Shown here in pieces: positions 49,120-59,845 of a DNA stretch of 64,000 bases; position 1 is the first letter of the stretch; each line of letters begins with the position of its first letter. The notes under the pieces were generated by a model. It ran no database searches, was not told the DNA's origin, and was given only the letters and a program-made list of their open reading frames with translations. The stretch comes from Corythucha ciliata (lineage: Eukaryota; Arthropoda; Insecta; Hemiptera; Tingidae), in assembly GCA_038030265.1 (NCBI GenBank), contig CM075941.1, positions 21,328,001-21,392,000 on the forward strand. The letters are read 5' to 3'. Position numbers and translations under genes: made by a program.

Positions 49120-49960
49120 ATTGACGATTTGCACCATGAACATGCTTCAACTGATGATATCCGTGCCCTGAAAATGACCAATCCGTTTATTAGCGCTCCA
49201 AAAAGCCGAACTGACTATTAGCTTCATAAAAATTACTATCTAAAAATGACGCCATAAAAACACCCAAGCTGACAATATCCATGGCCTGAGAATGACCCAA
49301 CGGACCATTATAGCGCTCGAAAAAATAGTCTAACTGACCATTAGCCCCTTGAAAATCGCTGAACTGACGATTCGGGACCTAAAAATAGCCAAAGCGGCGT
49401 ACAAATGTCAGGCTTTTGCTCCTTCTTTTTATAAATCGCCAAAATTACCAATCGCTCTACGAAAATGGCTAAACAGGCGATTCGTACCATGAATATCTTA
49501 GCTTAAACGTACGAAACCCAGACCCTGAAAATGACCAAACCAAAAAAAATGGCCTGAAAAATGGCCAAACAAATTGTACACTCCTTAAAAATGGCAAAAA
49601 TGGTGACACGTGTGCTAAAAATAGCCAAAAACGCCCTAAAAAGGTCAGATATTTAATCCACCCTAAAAATGTACAAACTTACTTCCTGAATGCCTAAACT
49701 TACCATACATTCAAGCCCTGAGAATTGCCAAACCGACCTTTTTTGCTCCGAAAATGGCCAAGCAGCTGACCATTGGCTCCTCAAAAATAGCTAAACTGAC
49801 GATTCATGCCCTGAAAATAGTCAAACTGACTATATTCTCGACCCAAAATTGGCGAGTGCGAGTCTGGCACATTTCACTCCAAAAAGGGCTAAAGTGAAGA
49901 TTTGCGCCGTAAAAACACATAAGTTGTTGATATATTCCGTGCACTGAAATGCGCATCCAT
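49120..49960 (+). repeat. Minisatellite family 3, second forward block
   Basis: About 25 degenerate units of roughly 30-35 bp with ACTGACGATTCGTGCCCTGA and AAATGGCCAAA phrases. Confidence 0.75.
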
Positions 49961-50110
49961 GTTGAAAAAAAATGAACATGGCAGACGGTTCAATAATTTT
50001 CTCCTAGAATTCTGTTTCCATATTGTTTTCTGGGGAATATAGAAAGAAATTTGGAAATGCCGCCGTCAGAAAGGTTCCAAACGCCCCTCCCCCTCTCAAC
50101 ATGAATCTGA

Positions 50111-50512
50111 ACGAGATATACTGAACGCCCCGCGTCTGCCCAGGCCTGTCGGGTCTTCACAGGTGGCATTGTGATTTGTGGGCGCCCTGAGAAGGGAAAT
50201 TTGAAGGCGAGCCCTCGTTGGTTTTTAGCCGATTTTCTGGACTCTAAAGCGGGCCAATTTCCAACGACGTGGTCTGACTGGGTCGAAGCTCATCCTTGGA
50301 CTTTTACTGTCAGGGCTGTTGACTAATTGTCTGTCGCCCGCAGGGAAATTCGTGCGGATTCCTACAAACGAGCCAAGGCGGCTAAAAAAACACCTGACTC
50401 ACAGGGAGAGCTCTTTCAAACGTGGTATGATCGAGAATTCGTTTCGATAGTCCGCCCCCTTGTTTTGGAGCGTCCTTTTCTCACGCATTTCATTGTGTGG
50501 CTTGATGAATAA
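50111..50512 (+). pseudogene. Unrecognised coding-like frame with one internal stop
   Basis: A single reading frame stays open for 133 codons except for one TAA at 50324-50326. The translation before it is protein-like and Trp-rich (RWFLADFLDSKAG, TTWSDWVEAHPWTF). After the stop it continues as REIRADSYKRAKAAKK, ELFQTWYDREF and ends HFIVWLDE. Base composition is higher in GC than in the surrounding minisatellites. There is no ATG at the left end. I do not recognise the family. It may be a decayed transposon or gene fragment, or part of a gene whose other exons I missed. A 35-bp intron around the stop would break the frame, so splicing does not simply explain it. Confidence 0.4.
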
Positions 50513-50551
50513 GTCTTTACGTGGATCGAGATGAAACACATTCTCGATGAC

Positions 50552-50557
50552 TTTATT
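50552..50557 (-). terminator. Polyadenylation signal AATAAA
   Basis: Canonical AATAAA on the minus strand, 57 bp past the stop codon of the histidine-rich gene, at normal spacing for a short 3' UTR. Confidence 0.75.
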
Positions 50558-50613
50558 GAATCAACTACCGTAAAACCGACATGCTTTCTTCACCGACAAC
50601 CCCCTCGCTCTCA

Positions 50614-50941
50614 TCAAACTTTCGTAGCTGTTTTCGCGTGGGCGTCGTCGGCAACAACTTGACCACCGGCGACCGTTCCTCCACTGGCACCGGCGGCACC
50701 ATGGTGTTGATGACCGTCGTGGTTGTGGTGGTGACCTTCCTCAGAAGAGTGGGAATTATGGCTTGCCTCTTCGCTACTGGAGTCATTGCCGTGGCTTTGA
50801 ACCGTCGCGAAGACGACGGCGAAGGTTAGAAGGAAAACGAGCGTCTGAAAACGGAGAAAACACACACTTGAAAAAAAAGAAAAAAGTTACTTTACTTGTA
50901 TAGGTAAGTGGTAAAATGGAGCAAAACTCAACGATTTTCAT
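50614..50941 (-). CDS. Small secreted histidine-rich peptide
   Basis: Exon 2 (50614-50844) follows a clear acceptor, CTCCGTTTTCAG, and encodes 76 residues. Exon 1 is inferred as 50933-50941 (Met-Lys-Ile), with a weak donor GTTGAG. This join keeps frame and gives a classic signal peptide, MKITLVFLLTFAVVFATVQS, with cleavage likely near the end of that run. The mature part is about 59 aa: Ser/Glu/His-rich (SSSEEASHNSHSSEE), then GHHHNHDGHQHH, then Gly/Ala-rich. No cysteines. His clusters suggest metal binding, which is inference. It lies about 260 bp downstream of the thiolase gene on the same strand and has its own AATAAA, so it is probably a separate gene. I cannot assign a family. Confidence 0.7.
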
Positions 50942-51142
50942 GTTGGTGTACAGATCAATAGCCAAGGCGATACAAGAATGATTAAATTCATTTTTTCCTG
51001 GAAACTTTATAAAGCTTTTATCGAGAACGATAGCCTCAAAAGGTCAGCTATTTTAGCTGGTGCGAATTTGAAGGGGAGGCTTGGGTAAGAGCGGTGGGAC
51101 GAGGAGGCTGCACTATCTGTTTTTAAACATGTCAGTTCACAC

Positions 51143-51148
51143 TTTAAT
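51143..51148 (-). terminator. Possible polyadenylation signal ATTAAA for the thiolase gene
   Basis: ATTAAA on the minus strand, 51 bp downstream of the thiolase stop codon and upstream of the histidine-rich gene. Confidence 0.5.
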
Positions 51149-51198
51149 TGGTTCAAACGAGGTACAAAAATATAGGCACTTTTTTTTTCTTAAAAAAA

Positions 51199-52859
51199 TC
51201 ACAATTTTTCAATCATAATCGATGAAGCTCCACCACCGCCATTACAAATTGAAGCGACGCCCTTTTGCCCGGTTTTAAGGGCGTGACAAAGGTGTAAAAC
51301 GAGCCTGGCTCCTGACATTCTGCACGGATAGAAAAAAAAATGGATGGATAAATTAGTCGTGGATGTGGGGGGGGGGGGGCTCTTGTTCGTTACCCGATGG
51401 GATGGCCCAAACTGACGGCTCCACCGTGAACGTTGACTTTACTCGGGTCCAAATCGAGCATTTTAATATTGGCCAAAACGACAACGCTGAATGCTTCGTT
51501 GATTTCCCACAGCGCTACGTCGTCTTTACCGATTCCGGTTTGTTTTAAAAGCTTTAAGACAAAAAGTGAGTCTATTAGTTATTGAGGTTCAGCTGTATAT
51601 AGAGGAGGCAGGGGGTGAACCTTAGGAATGGCAAAAGACGGTGCAATCGGGAAATCGATGGGCTTAGTTTCGCCGTCGGCAAAGCCAACGACTCGAGCCA
51701 TGGGGTTCACGCCGTGTTTTTTCACCGCTTCCCCGGTCATGAGAATCATAGCGGCGGCACCGTCGTTGAGAGTCGACGCGTTGCCGGCTGTGACAGTGCC
51801 CCCCTCTTTCTACGTAGAAACAATTTTTCATGAAAGGGACTTTTTTGAACAAGTCTTTTCGGTTTACTTGGAATACGGTGGCTAATTTGCCGAATTTTTC
51901 AAAATTGACTCGTTTGTACTCTTCATCTTCACTGACAACCAAATCTGGTTTACCCCGCCTCTGTGGAACGCTCACAGGGACAATTTCGGAAGCTAGGAGA
52001 CCATTTTTGATGGCTTCGGCGCTCTTCTTGTAGCTTTGAATAGCAAATTCGTCCTGTTGGTCTCGACTGATCTTTAGATTTTTCGCTGTGTTCTCCGCAC
52101 AGTTTCCCATGTGAAATTTATTGTAGACATCGGTCAAACCGTCGTAAAGAATGCCATCCTTTTGATAAAAAAGTCCGTCATTAAAATTGATAAGTGGGTA
52201 GTTGGAGGAGGAGGGGGGAGTCTTACGTGGAGCGTTACGCCGCCATAGGGCGAGTCACCGCGGAACATATAGTACGGGGTGTTCGACATGGACTCCATTC
52301 CACCGGCAACCATCACGCTCTGGTGGCCCAACATGAGACTTTGCGACGCGAGCATGACGGTTTTCATGCCCGACGCGCACACCTTGTTGATGGTGGAACA
52401 GATGACGTTCTCACCTAGGCCGGCAAACAGAGTGGCCTGGCGGGCTGGTGCTTGGCCCACACCGCCTTGACACACGTTACCCATGTAGACCTCTTCGATG
52501 GCCTCTTTGCTTATTTTCGATTTGTCAATCGCCCCCTAAACGAAAACCATTTTGAAATTATTTTTGAGCGAGCAAAAACTGTCATAATAAGCGTTTGGTA
52601 AGGGAGGGGGGTGTAATTACCTGAATTGCAACAGCTCCAAGTCTAGGAGCCGACAACGAGCCCAAACTACTCCTAAAAGAACCAATCGGAGTTCGAGCGC
52701 CGTTGACGATAAATACATCGTTGATTGCCTTCGAACTAAACTCCCTCGCAACAACCCACGGACCAGCCTGTTATGTTAAATTGAAAACTATTCAAAGCCC
52801 ATTCAAATTCACAACGAATATCGTCTACTTACCCCTTTCAATAATGCCACAGCCCTCAT
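51199..52859 (-). CDS. ACAT1: Acetyl-CoA acetyltransferase, mitochondrial thiolase
   Basis: Seven exons on the minus strand: 52833-52859, 52621-52767, 52227-52535, 51868-52158, 51621-51809, 51394-51551 and 51199-51319, with introns of 58-85 bp. The joined frame is 413 aa, close to the usual mitochondrial enzyme. It condenses two acetyl-CoA to acetoacetyl-CoA, or cleaves the latter, in ketone-body and isoleucine metabolism. Visible thiolase motifs: [10 protein letters not shown]; the nucleophile Cys111 in [33 protein letters not shown]; His371 in [11 protein letters not shown]; Cys399 in CNGGGGAS. The 9-residue first exon plus basic, hydrophobic following residues could form a mitochondrial presequence. 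The intron between exons 5 and 6 has a weak donor (GTTCAC), placed from protein alignment. No stop or frameshift interrupts it. Confidence 0.96.
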
Positions 52860-52959
52860 TTTTTTTGGTACCACCTCAACGTTATAATACAGCAACCGAA
52901 CCGACCAGTGCCCCACTATTGAGCAGGAAAAATACGCGATTACGCAACGTAATTATGTG

Positions 52960-53565
52960 AGCAGTTTACCCTTGAAGGCAACCGGCTTGATAAAATTTAT
53001 TATTGTCATTTCAACAGCTCCACAAGGGCGAATATTTATTCAAATATCGAGCATTGTACGATAGTGGCGTACTCAGTCCGAGATAGATAATGTAGTGTGA
53101 ATACAATTTCCTCCCGTTGTAAACTACAGAAAGCATGAGAAGCATAAACGGCTAAAAATGCCTCGTCAAATTATTTTTTTTTTTTAACGGACATCTCGTC
53201 CCGTTGTGCCCCTGGCTTGAGCGCCTGTCCAAGTGGCGCTATTTAGAGGTTGCCAGGTTGGATATATAGGTCTGCCTAGTGTGAAGTTTGAAAAGCCAGT
53301 GGGGAAGGCTGGTGGTGAAATCAACCGGAGAGTGATGCATCTAGTTTCCCGGTGTCAAAAGCCCGGGTTGCTACCAATCAGCAATGTTTTGATTGCCGAT
53401 GTTTTGATTTGTTTTGATTACCATTGCGCAATGGCTTGAGTAGCGGGTGAACCCCTTTCCTCAACCTCCACACTAACGACGACACTCACGACTAAGTTGG
53501 TAACATGTGGGCAGGCTCCCCCCCCCCCTGTTCGAACAATCAGTGGCTAGCATGCAAGACAAGTG
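52960..53565. other. Upstream flank of the thiolase gene
   Basis: No gene recognised. The part next to 52860 should hold the thiolase promoter. A C run lies at about 53519-53528. Confidence 0.4.
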
Positions 53566-53571
53566 CGGATA

Positions 53572-54698
53572 CAGGGGCGTAGCGTGACATTTTGATGCCC
53601 GGAGCGGTGGTCATGGTAGATGCCCCCCCCCCACTATGAAAAAATGCGAGTATCGGGCTACTCGCCTCAGTCGGAAATCATCCAGGGCTTAGGGTAGGGA
53701 AACTTTCGGGGTTCTCGGGGAAATTTCCTCCCCAGTATTCGATTTACCTGGGAAGGACCTATTTAACAAACATATACGTTTTTTTCGGAACGAACAGACC
53801 GGCGCGGCGTGGCGTGGTGTCAGATTGACAGATTCTTGGCGTGGGAATGTTTCTAGGGACAAAAATCAGCAGTTTCATGGTCCCTGTGAGCTAGATTTGC
53901 AGTAATTAAGCCAATATGTTGTATAGGTACGATCAAAGATGGGGGGGGGGGAGTATGTTCCGGAGAGAACCAACTTCCCGAGAATGGGTCTTCAAGAAAC
54001 CGATTTCGTGGGGTTTAATCGTTCAAAAAACCAATCTTGAGGGTTAGTATCTTCAAACAACAGAATTCGCGGAACTTGGCATACTCGAAATACCAATTTT
54101 GCGGGTTTTGCTCGATAAAAAACAATTTTACGGATTCAGCTCTCCATAAAAACAATTTTTCCTCCTTTGGTTAATCAAAAGACTTCAATTCCGTGAGGTT
54201 GGCTCTGTCAAATTCTTCCAGCTTACACTTGGCTTGTGGAGGGACGGAACGTGTTTGCGTGGAACACTGACCGGTTGTGGGATGCAACCCGCAGCTTCTG
54301 GCACGCTCTGTCCAGTTCTTAGACTGTTTTGCCTCCAAAGAGAGCCACGGCATTGTAGTTTTTGCGCCTCCTCCCACTAACTGGCAGCCGTTATACTGTT
54401 ATAGATATCTCTTGGGGGTGTCCTGGTCTGCAATGGACCATTTTGTGCGGTTTTGGTGCCTCTTGGTAGACCTGAAGCCACAATTTCTTTCACGGAGCAC
54501 CTGACAACTATGGGCACTGGGCAGTTGAATAGATGTGGAGTGTTTTGTACCGGTGGTGCGCAAAAGGACTCTATATTTATCCCAACTGTGCCCGGTTCTT
54601 TAACATATTCACGTTAAAAATAAATAAAAGCTTCAGCCGACTGATGCCCCATTTCAAGTGATGCCCGGGGCGGGCCCCCCCAGTACGTTACGCCACTG
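53572..54698. mobile_element. hAT-like non-autonomous element, about 1.1 kb
   Basis: The left end CAGGGGCGTAGCGTGAC and right end (other strand) CAGTGGCGTAACGTACTG are imperfect terminal repeats. Both are followed inward by GATGCCCGG / GCCCGGGCATC words. Flanks GTGCGGAT and GTGCGAAA match at 6 of 8 positions, as expected for an aged 8-bp hAT duplication. The interior holds family-1 minisatellite units (53990-54190) and a GC-richer part with open frames on both strands but no recognised transposase. Confidence 0.5.
53990..54190. repeat. Family-1 minisatellite inside the hAT-like element
   Basis: Units such as AACCGATTTCGTGGGGTTTA and AACAGAATTCGCGGAACTTGG link this family to a mobile carrier. 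Confidence 0.6.
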
Positions 54699-54699
54699 G

Positions 54700-55790
54700 T
54701 GCGAAAGAAGGGCTTACAGGAGGAGTTCCATGTTCCATGCTATATGAAATACGATTTGACGTCTCCAGTCTTCCTAAAAACGAAGATTTAGAGACTTCTC
54801 AGCTACGAAAATCAAGATTTTCAAGCTTCTCAGAGTGATAAACAAGTTTAGTGACTAGGTGGTTTTAACCAATGGGAAACAAGATTTTACACCTTTTTAA
54901 TAAGACGAGAAAATACAATTAGTGTTTTTTGGCGAACGTAATAATTACGTAAATTTTTAGTCGGAATAAAAGGCAAACTAAGGTGGTTTTGCTGGTTTTC
55001 AGAAGCGAAAAAATTGTGTGGCTTTGTTTTCCCCCTCTCAGACAAAATTGGTGAACCAAGCTCCCCTCGGCTCACCCATTTTGTTGAGTGGGGGGGGGGG
55101 GTACAGCCAAAGGTGGTTTAGTGGCTTTTCAGTAGTGATAAAACAAGTTTTGTATCTTTTCAACAGTCAAAAACCCGCAGAACTTGCGTGCTATTCCGCG
55201 ACAGCTATACCCTAGGCGCGTCCTACACACGCACTGCCACGTCACCCTCGCAGGACGTTCTGCGATGTTCACTCTCTCCCTCCCCCCGCTACTCGCCATC
55301 CATCCTTGTTACATCGTAGTACATCTCTCTCCTCTACCGATACAGGACAATGTGCTCAAGACTGTGCATCAATCACAAATCACAGAAAACACCCATAGGA
55401 GGCGTGACTACCTCCAATCTGCACACCCCTTCCCCTATCCTTGTGAACGGAAAAAAACGTTCCCGGATTCGAGTCTTTTGTCTCCATAGTGGACCTCCAA
55501 ATCCACTTTTTCGCGATTTACTCCTATGACAGCTTATTCACTATAGACGTTACACATTTCTCTATTATCGCACGTATCGTCATCGGAACAGACTCATTTT
55601 TGACAACTTGATACACCAAGTCACGATTCTTATTGATATTCCGACGGCCGGACGGCCTGACACAAAAAAAAACGTCGACCTTTCATTTAACTCATTCCGC
55701 CACTCTTCGCCTATCAAAATGAAAAAACAAATTCCATTTGGTCAGTATTTTGTTTGACGCTGATCCTTTTCCTGCTTTCAATCGTTCACT
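54700..55790. other. Gene-free stretch
   Basis: No recognised gene. A G run lies near 55091-55100. The open frame around 55184-55489 has no known motif. Confidence 0.5.
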
Positions 55791-55794
55791 ATTA

Positions 55795-57824
55795 TAGGCC
55801 AGTCAATATAACATCAAACATCGCAAACATGCATGTAATTGTTTTTTCTTTTGCACATTGTTAGGGCCAATGAGAGTTGTTTATACTCAAGTTTGCAACC
55901 TTCAAACCTTGTGCTCAACTCGTGGCACTCGAAAAACCACGAAATTCCATCAATTTATTAGGTTGTTAAAACAAAATACCAGAAGAAAGCGTTTTCCGAG
56001 CATGACCACAGCATACATTGTTGAAGCCAACTAAATTTGCTACAATTTAAGCCCAGTCCGAGCGTCCTACGATTGTTATTTTCGGAGATACAGTCAATCA
56101 AGAAATGTGTAATATGGCCAAAAAGCGAGATTTCATTGATACGGTTATTTTCCAAGACCCGTAGCACTCAAACATAATGTTCCTACAGAATATCCACGCG
56201 AGAATAATTCTTAGGCAGTAGCTCAATTTTAATCTGACGCTATTGCCTAAAATTTATTTTCGCGTAGATATTCTATAGGACAGGGTGACTGGTACTTGGT
56301 TGAGCAAAATAATAGGGGTGATTAAACATCCAAAATGCAACAAAAATTGTCCCATGACCTAGGGTCCGATTTCCTTTCCTAGTCGAGATAATAGATTTTT
56401 TCACGTTTTTCGGCACATCACTGGTTTTCGCAACAAAAACAGCTGTAACTTGGGAAGCATGCGTCCTAGATTAAATCCAACGATACCAATGAAAAGAGCA
56501 CACTTTTTTCTGTGTGAGTAAGGACATTTTGTCCAAAGTTAGCGAAAGATTCTTGGAGTAAACTGGGAAAATATCAGGATATTTTAAAAAATGTCAGTTT
56601 TTGACAACTGTTCAAAGCTAGACTACATTAGCCATGGTGCTCCTAGCGCCCGGCAAATTCCTCTAAACCTGTATGAAGTAACTTGGTTTAATACCTCATG
56701 CTTATTTTACTCCTGTCCTTCGCAATGTTTTGAGAAAAATCCATTGTTACACCAAAAAATGAGGCAATCAGGCCCATTTTGAGTGCCTAAAAGGTGATAC
56801 GAAAGCTATTTCAAGAATTTTTTTTCAGTTTATTCCACTTTTATTTGTCTTTCCTCATAGATTAGCATAGGAAAAGTGAATTAAGCTGAAAAAAAAGTTT
56901 TGGGAATGGCTCTTGATCTTCTTGTAGGCACTCAAAATGGGCCTAATTGCCTCATTTTTTGGTATAACAGTGGATTTTTATCAAAAAATTGCAAAGGACA
57001 GGAGTAAAATAAACATGAAGTTTTAAACTAAGTTACTTCATACAGTTTTAGAGGAACTTGCCGGGCACTAGGAGCACCATGGCTAATGTAGTCTAGCTTT
57101 GAACAGTTGTCAAAAACTGACATTTTTTAAAATATCCTGATATGTTCCCAGTTTACTCAAAGAATCTTTCGCTATCATTAGGCAAAATGTCTTTACTCAC
57201 ACAAAAAAAAAGAGTGCTCTTTTCAGTGGTGTCGTTGGATTTAACCTAGGACGCTTACTTCCCATGTTACAGATGTTTTCGTTGCGAAAACCCGTGATGT
57301 GCTAAAAAACAATAAATTGATTATCTGAACTAGGAATGGAAATCTGACCTTAGGTCAAACGAAATTATTTGTTGCATTTTGGGTGTACAATCATCCTTCT
57401 CATTTTGTTCAAGCAAGTACCAATCACCGTGTATTTGAGTGCTACGGGTCTTGAAAAATTACCCTTCCAATAAAATCTCGCTTTTGGGCGAGATTAGGTA
57501 TTTTGTTGATTGCCTGTATTTCCTGACCTTATAGACTCAAGATGCTCGGGCAGGGTTTAAATTGTAGCAAATTTAGTTGAATTTAACAATGTATACTGTG
57601 GTCATGCTCGAAAAACTCTTTCTTCTGGTATTTTTGTTTAAAAAACCAGAAAAAGTGATGAAATTTCTTAGTTTTTCGAGTGCCATGAGTTAAGCACAAG
57701 GTTTTGAGGGTTGCAAACTTGAGTAATAACTGCTCTCATTGGTCCCAACAACACGCAACAAAAAAATCAATTACATGCATGTTTGCGATTTACCCCGATT
57801 TTTGTGTCTATATTGACTGGTCTA
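55795..57824. mobile_element. 2.03-kb palindromic element with about 1-kb arms
   Basis: Left and right halves are reverse complements over nearly the whole length. The ends are TAGGCCAGTCAATATA and its near complement, both flanked by TTA. Matching inner words include GGGCCAATGAGAGTTGTTTA at 55863 and its complement near 57740, and AACTGTTCAAAGCTAGACTA at 56606 and its complement near 57100. The turn lies around 56840-56875. The left arm is longer by about 100 bp because of a nested element (56179-56282). No transposase is visible. The TTA duplication fits a giant MITE of PIF/Harbinger type. Transcription of either strand would give a long hairpin RNA. Confidence 0.9.
56179..56282. mobile_element. 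Small nested MITE in the left palindrome arm
   Basis: GTTCCTACAGAATATCCACG and an imperfect complement ending ATATTCTATAGGAC bound about 104 bp. The corresponding position in the right arm (near 57430) lacks it, where flanking words CGTAGCACTCAAA and GGTGATTGGTACTTG are nearly contiguous. Confidence 0.75.
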
Positions 57825-57827
57825 TTA

Positions 57828-59350
57828 ATTTTGAGTCCCCCACCCATTTTAATTAGTGGCAGTCTGACAGCTGTGCGGACGCGTTCACGTACCCAAACAT
57901 GTTTAGTAGAAAGGATGGTTAACTGGCTATTTCTAGACTTATTTCGCAGTTTAGAGAGTCAGGGGGGAAGTTTTGCAATGAGGGGTCGGGGGGGAGGAAA
58001 CGTCGTAGTTGAAATAGGCGAAATATTATTATTGTGTTCCGTGCCAACGAAAGTTTTATGAAAAACTAATTTTGTATTCAACTCCACATCTCGACAGGGA
58101 GGCTCGAAATGAAGAATTCACTTTCTTCTTCTGTTAACCCTTCCCTCCCTTCAAAACCCTTCAACCCACGGCCCATTTTCCATCGACTTTGTAGAAGTTG
58201 ACAAAAATCTCCCCCTTCCTTTCTTTTTTTATCAGCCTCTACGATGTTCTGTGTTCGATGATCTGTACTTATTGATCGATTAATATCGTCCTGCTGAGAA
58301 ATATCGTTTGCTGACTCGTCTCTCCTCTCATACTAGAAAGGTTCTTCTGGTCTCTTGTTTACATTTTCAAAGAAAGTTTGAGTTTCAATGCGACAGATTA
58401 AATGGTCCGCCCAACGTGTTTTTTTCGCCGGGGAAAAACTTGCAACAGCCTGGAAAATACTATGAAACCCATTTTTTAGAGATAAACATTACATCCGTTT
58501 TCGTGTATTGAACGTCCAACACCATGACACTCTAGCCTAAAGCGAATTCTTTGTAGTAGTGGGAAAGGGGGGTGTCCATGTGCCGGACTCCAAGACAATT
58601 AGGACATTTTCGATCGGACGACCCTTTAGTATGGTTATTCCCTCGTGATGGCCCGACCCCTCCTTGGCTACTGTGCCGCAATTTCGGGCGCTCACGAATT
58701 TTCCTGCTAACAACGGCATACAAAAAGAAGCTTCGAGCTTTGTGAGAAAAACCGAACCGCTGACTGAGAACTGGCGTTTCGTAAATTTAAGGGCAAATTA
58801 GCCCCTAAAAATTGTGTGTTCATCAAGGAAACTGAATTGGATGGTTCAAAATCTGGATATTATCACCTAGATCAGATCTTTTTAAGCTTGTAAATAAAGT
58901 CGCAACTGGTAAAATTCTGCCGCTTTTAGTTCGAGATCTGGATTATTTCGCTGAAATTTGTCCAGAAGGGTCGGATTTGGGACCTTCCTGTATGACGAGG
59001 GAGAACTTTTCATTCGTTTGGTCCCTGAAAACGAGACAAAGCGACCACAATTCGACGGGATCATGGGAAAAACCCGAAATCGACGGCTCGTCTGAACGCA
59101 CCCAAGGGGCTGTCAGCGGCTCTCAAAGTGACCGAAAAAGACAGTTTTGCCACTTCATATGGTTTTGGCCGATTTTCCACGATTCCAGACCGGCCTATCA
59201 AGGTTGTTTCTTCAAGGCTCTTGAACGGGCTCCAGGTGCCACTGACACCGTGCCGACCGCGCGGGAAAATTCGTGGGGTTCATGAACCCGTGGCAAAGCT
59301 GCCAAACTAGGGGGGGGGGGACCCCTTAACTTCCTCAAAGATGAACGCAA
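57828..59350. other. Gene-free stretch
   Basis: No supported gene. A GC-richer part at 58970-59300 has short open frames on both strands without motifs I know. A G run lies at 59311-59319. Confidence 0.45.
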
Positions 59351-59354
59351 ATGA

Positions 59355-59825
59355 TGTTGGGGGTTAGAACCACCAGAGAGACCAGACAGTCATGAACATT
59401 TCACCGATGGTGCTTTAAAGCCTCTGTTTTTAAGTCTAATATCATTCAGCTACCAAAGCTTGAATAGCCAAGGACAATTCAACCAAGAAACTGCTGAACT
59501 TGGCCCAGAAGAACGTGGATTCGCCCAATCGCGCGCAACCCCGTTAGTATGGCCACAAATTTCGCAATTTCTCCTTCACATCCCCCCAAAATTAAAGAAG
59601 AAAGGTAAATTGATAACTTATAGCTCTGAAACAGGTTACCTAACCAAGAATCGGTCCATTTTATTGCAAGTACGAGTACGCATTGATTCGCCTCAAAAAG
59701 ACCTCGACTTTGCCCCGATATTCTTTACTGTTCACCACCCAGTTCACATAAGGGTTTCTTTACGGGTACTTAATCCGACCAATGCCACCCGTTTGAGCCA
59801 CTTTGTCGTTTTGTCACTCGTCTAG
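59355..59825 (+). other. Open frame of 156 codons, unrecognised
   Basis: The frame is open from 59355 to the TAG at 59823-59825, with no ATG near its left end. Protein-like phrases include ELGPEERGFAQSRATPLVWP and LLHIPPKLKKKGK. No family is recognised. Its right part runs antisense into the flank of a possible SINE. It could be a fragment of a transposon or an unrecognised exon. Confidence 0.2.
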
Positions 59826-59845
59826 CCCTATGTACATATAGTGTG

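Noticed and set aside
50845..50865. Start of the histidine-rich peptide at 50865
   Set aside because: The codon is GTG and the segment is a strong splice acceptor (CTCCGTTTTCAG). An upstream ATG exon fits better.
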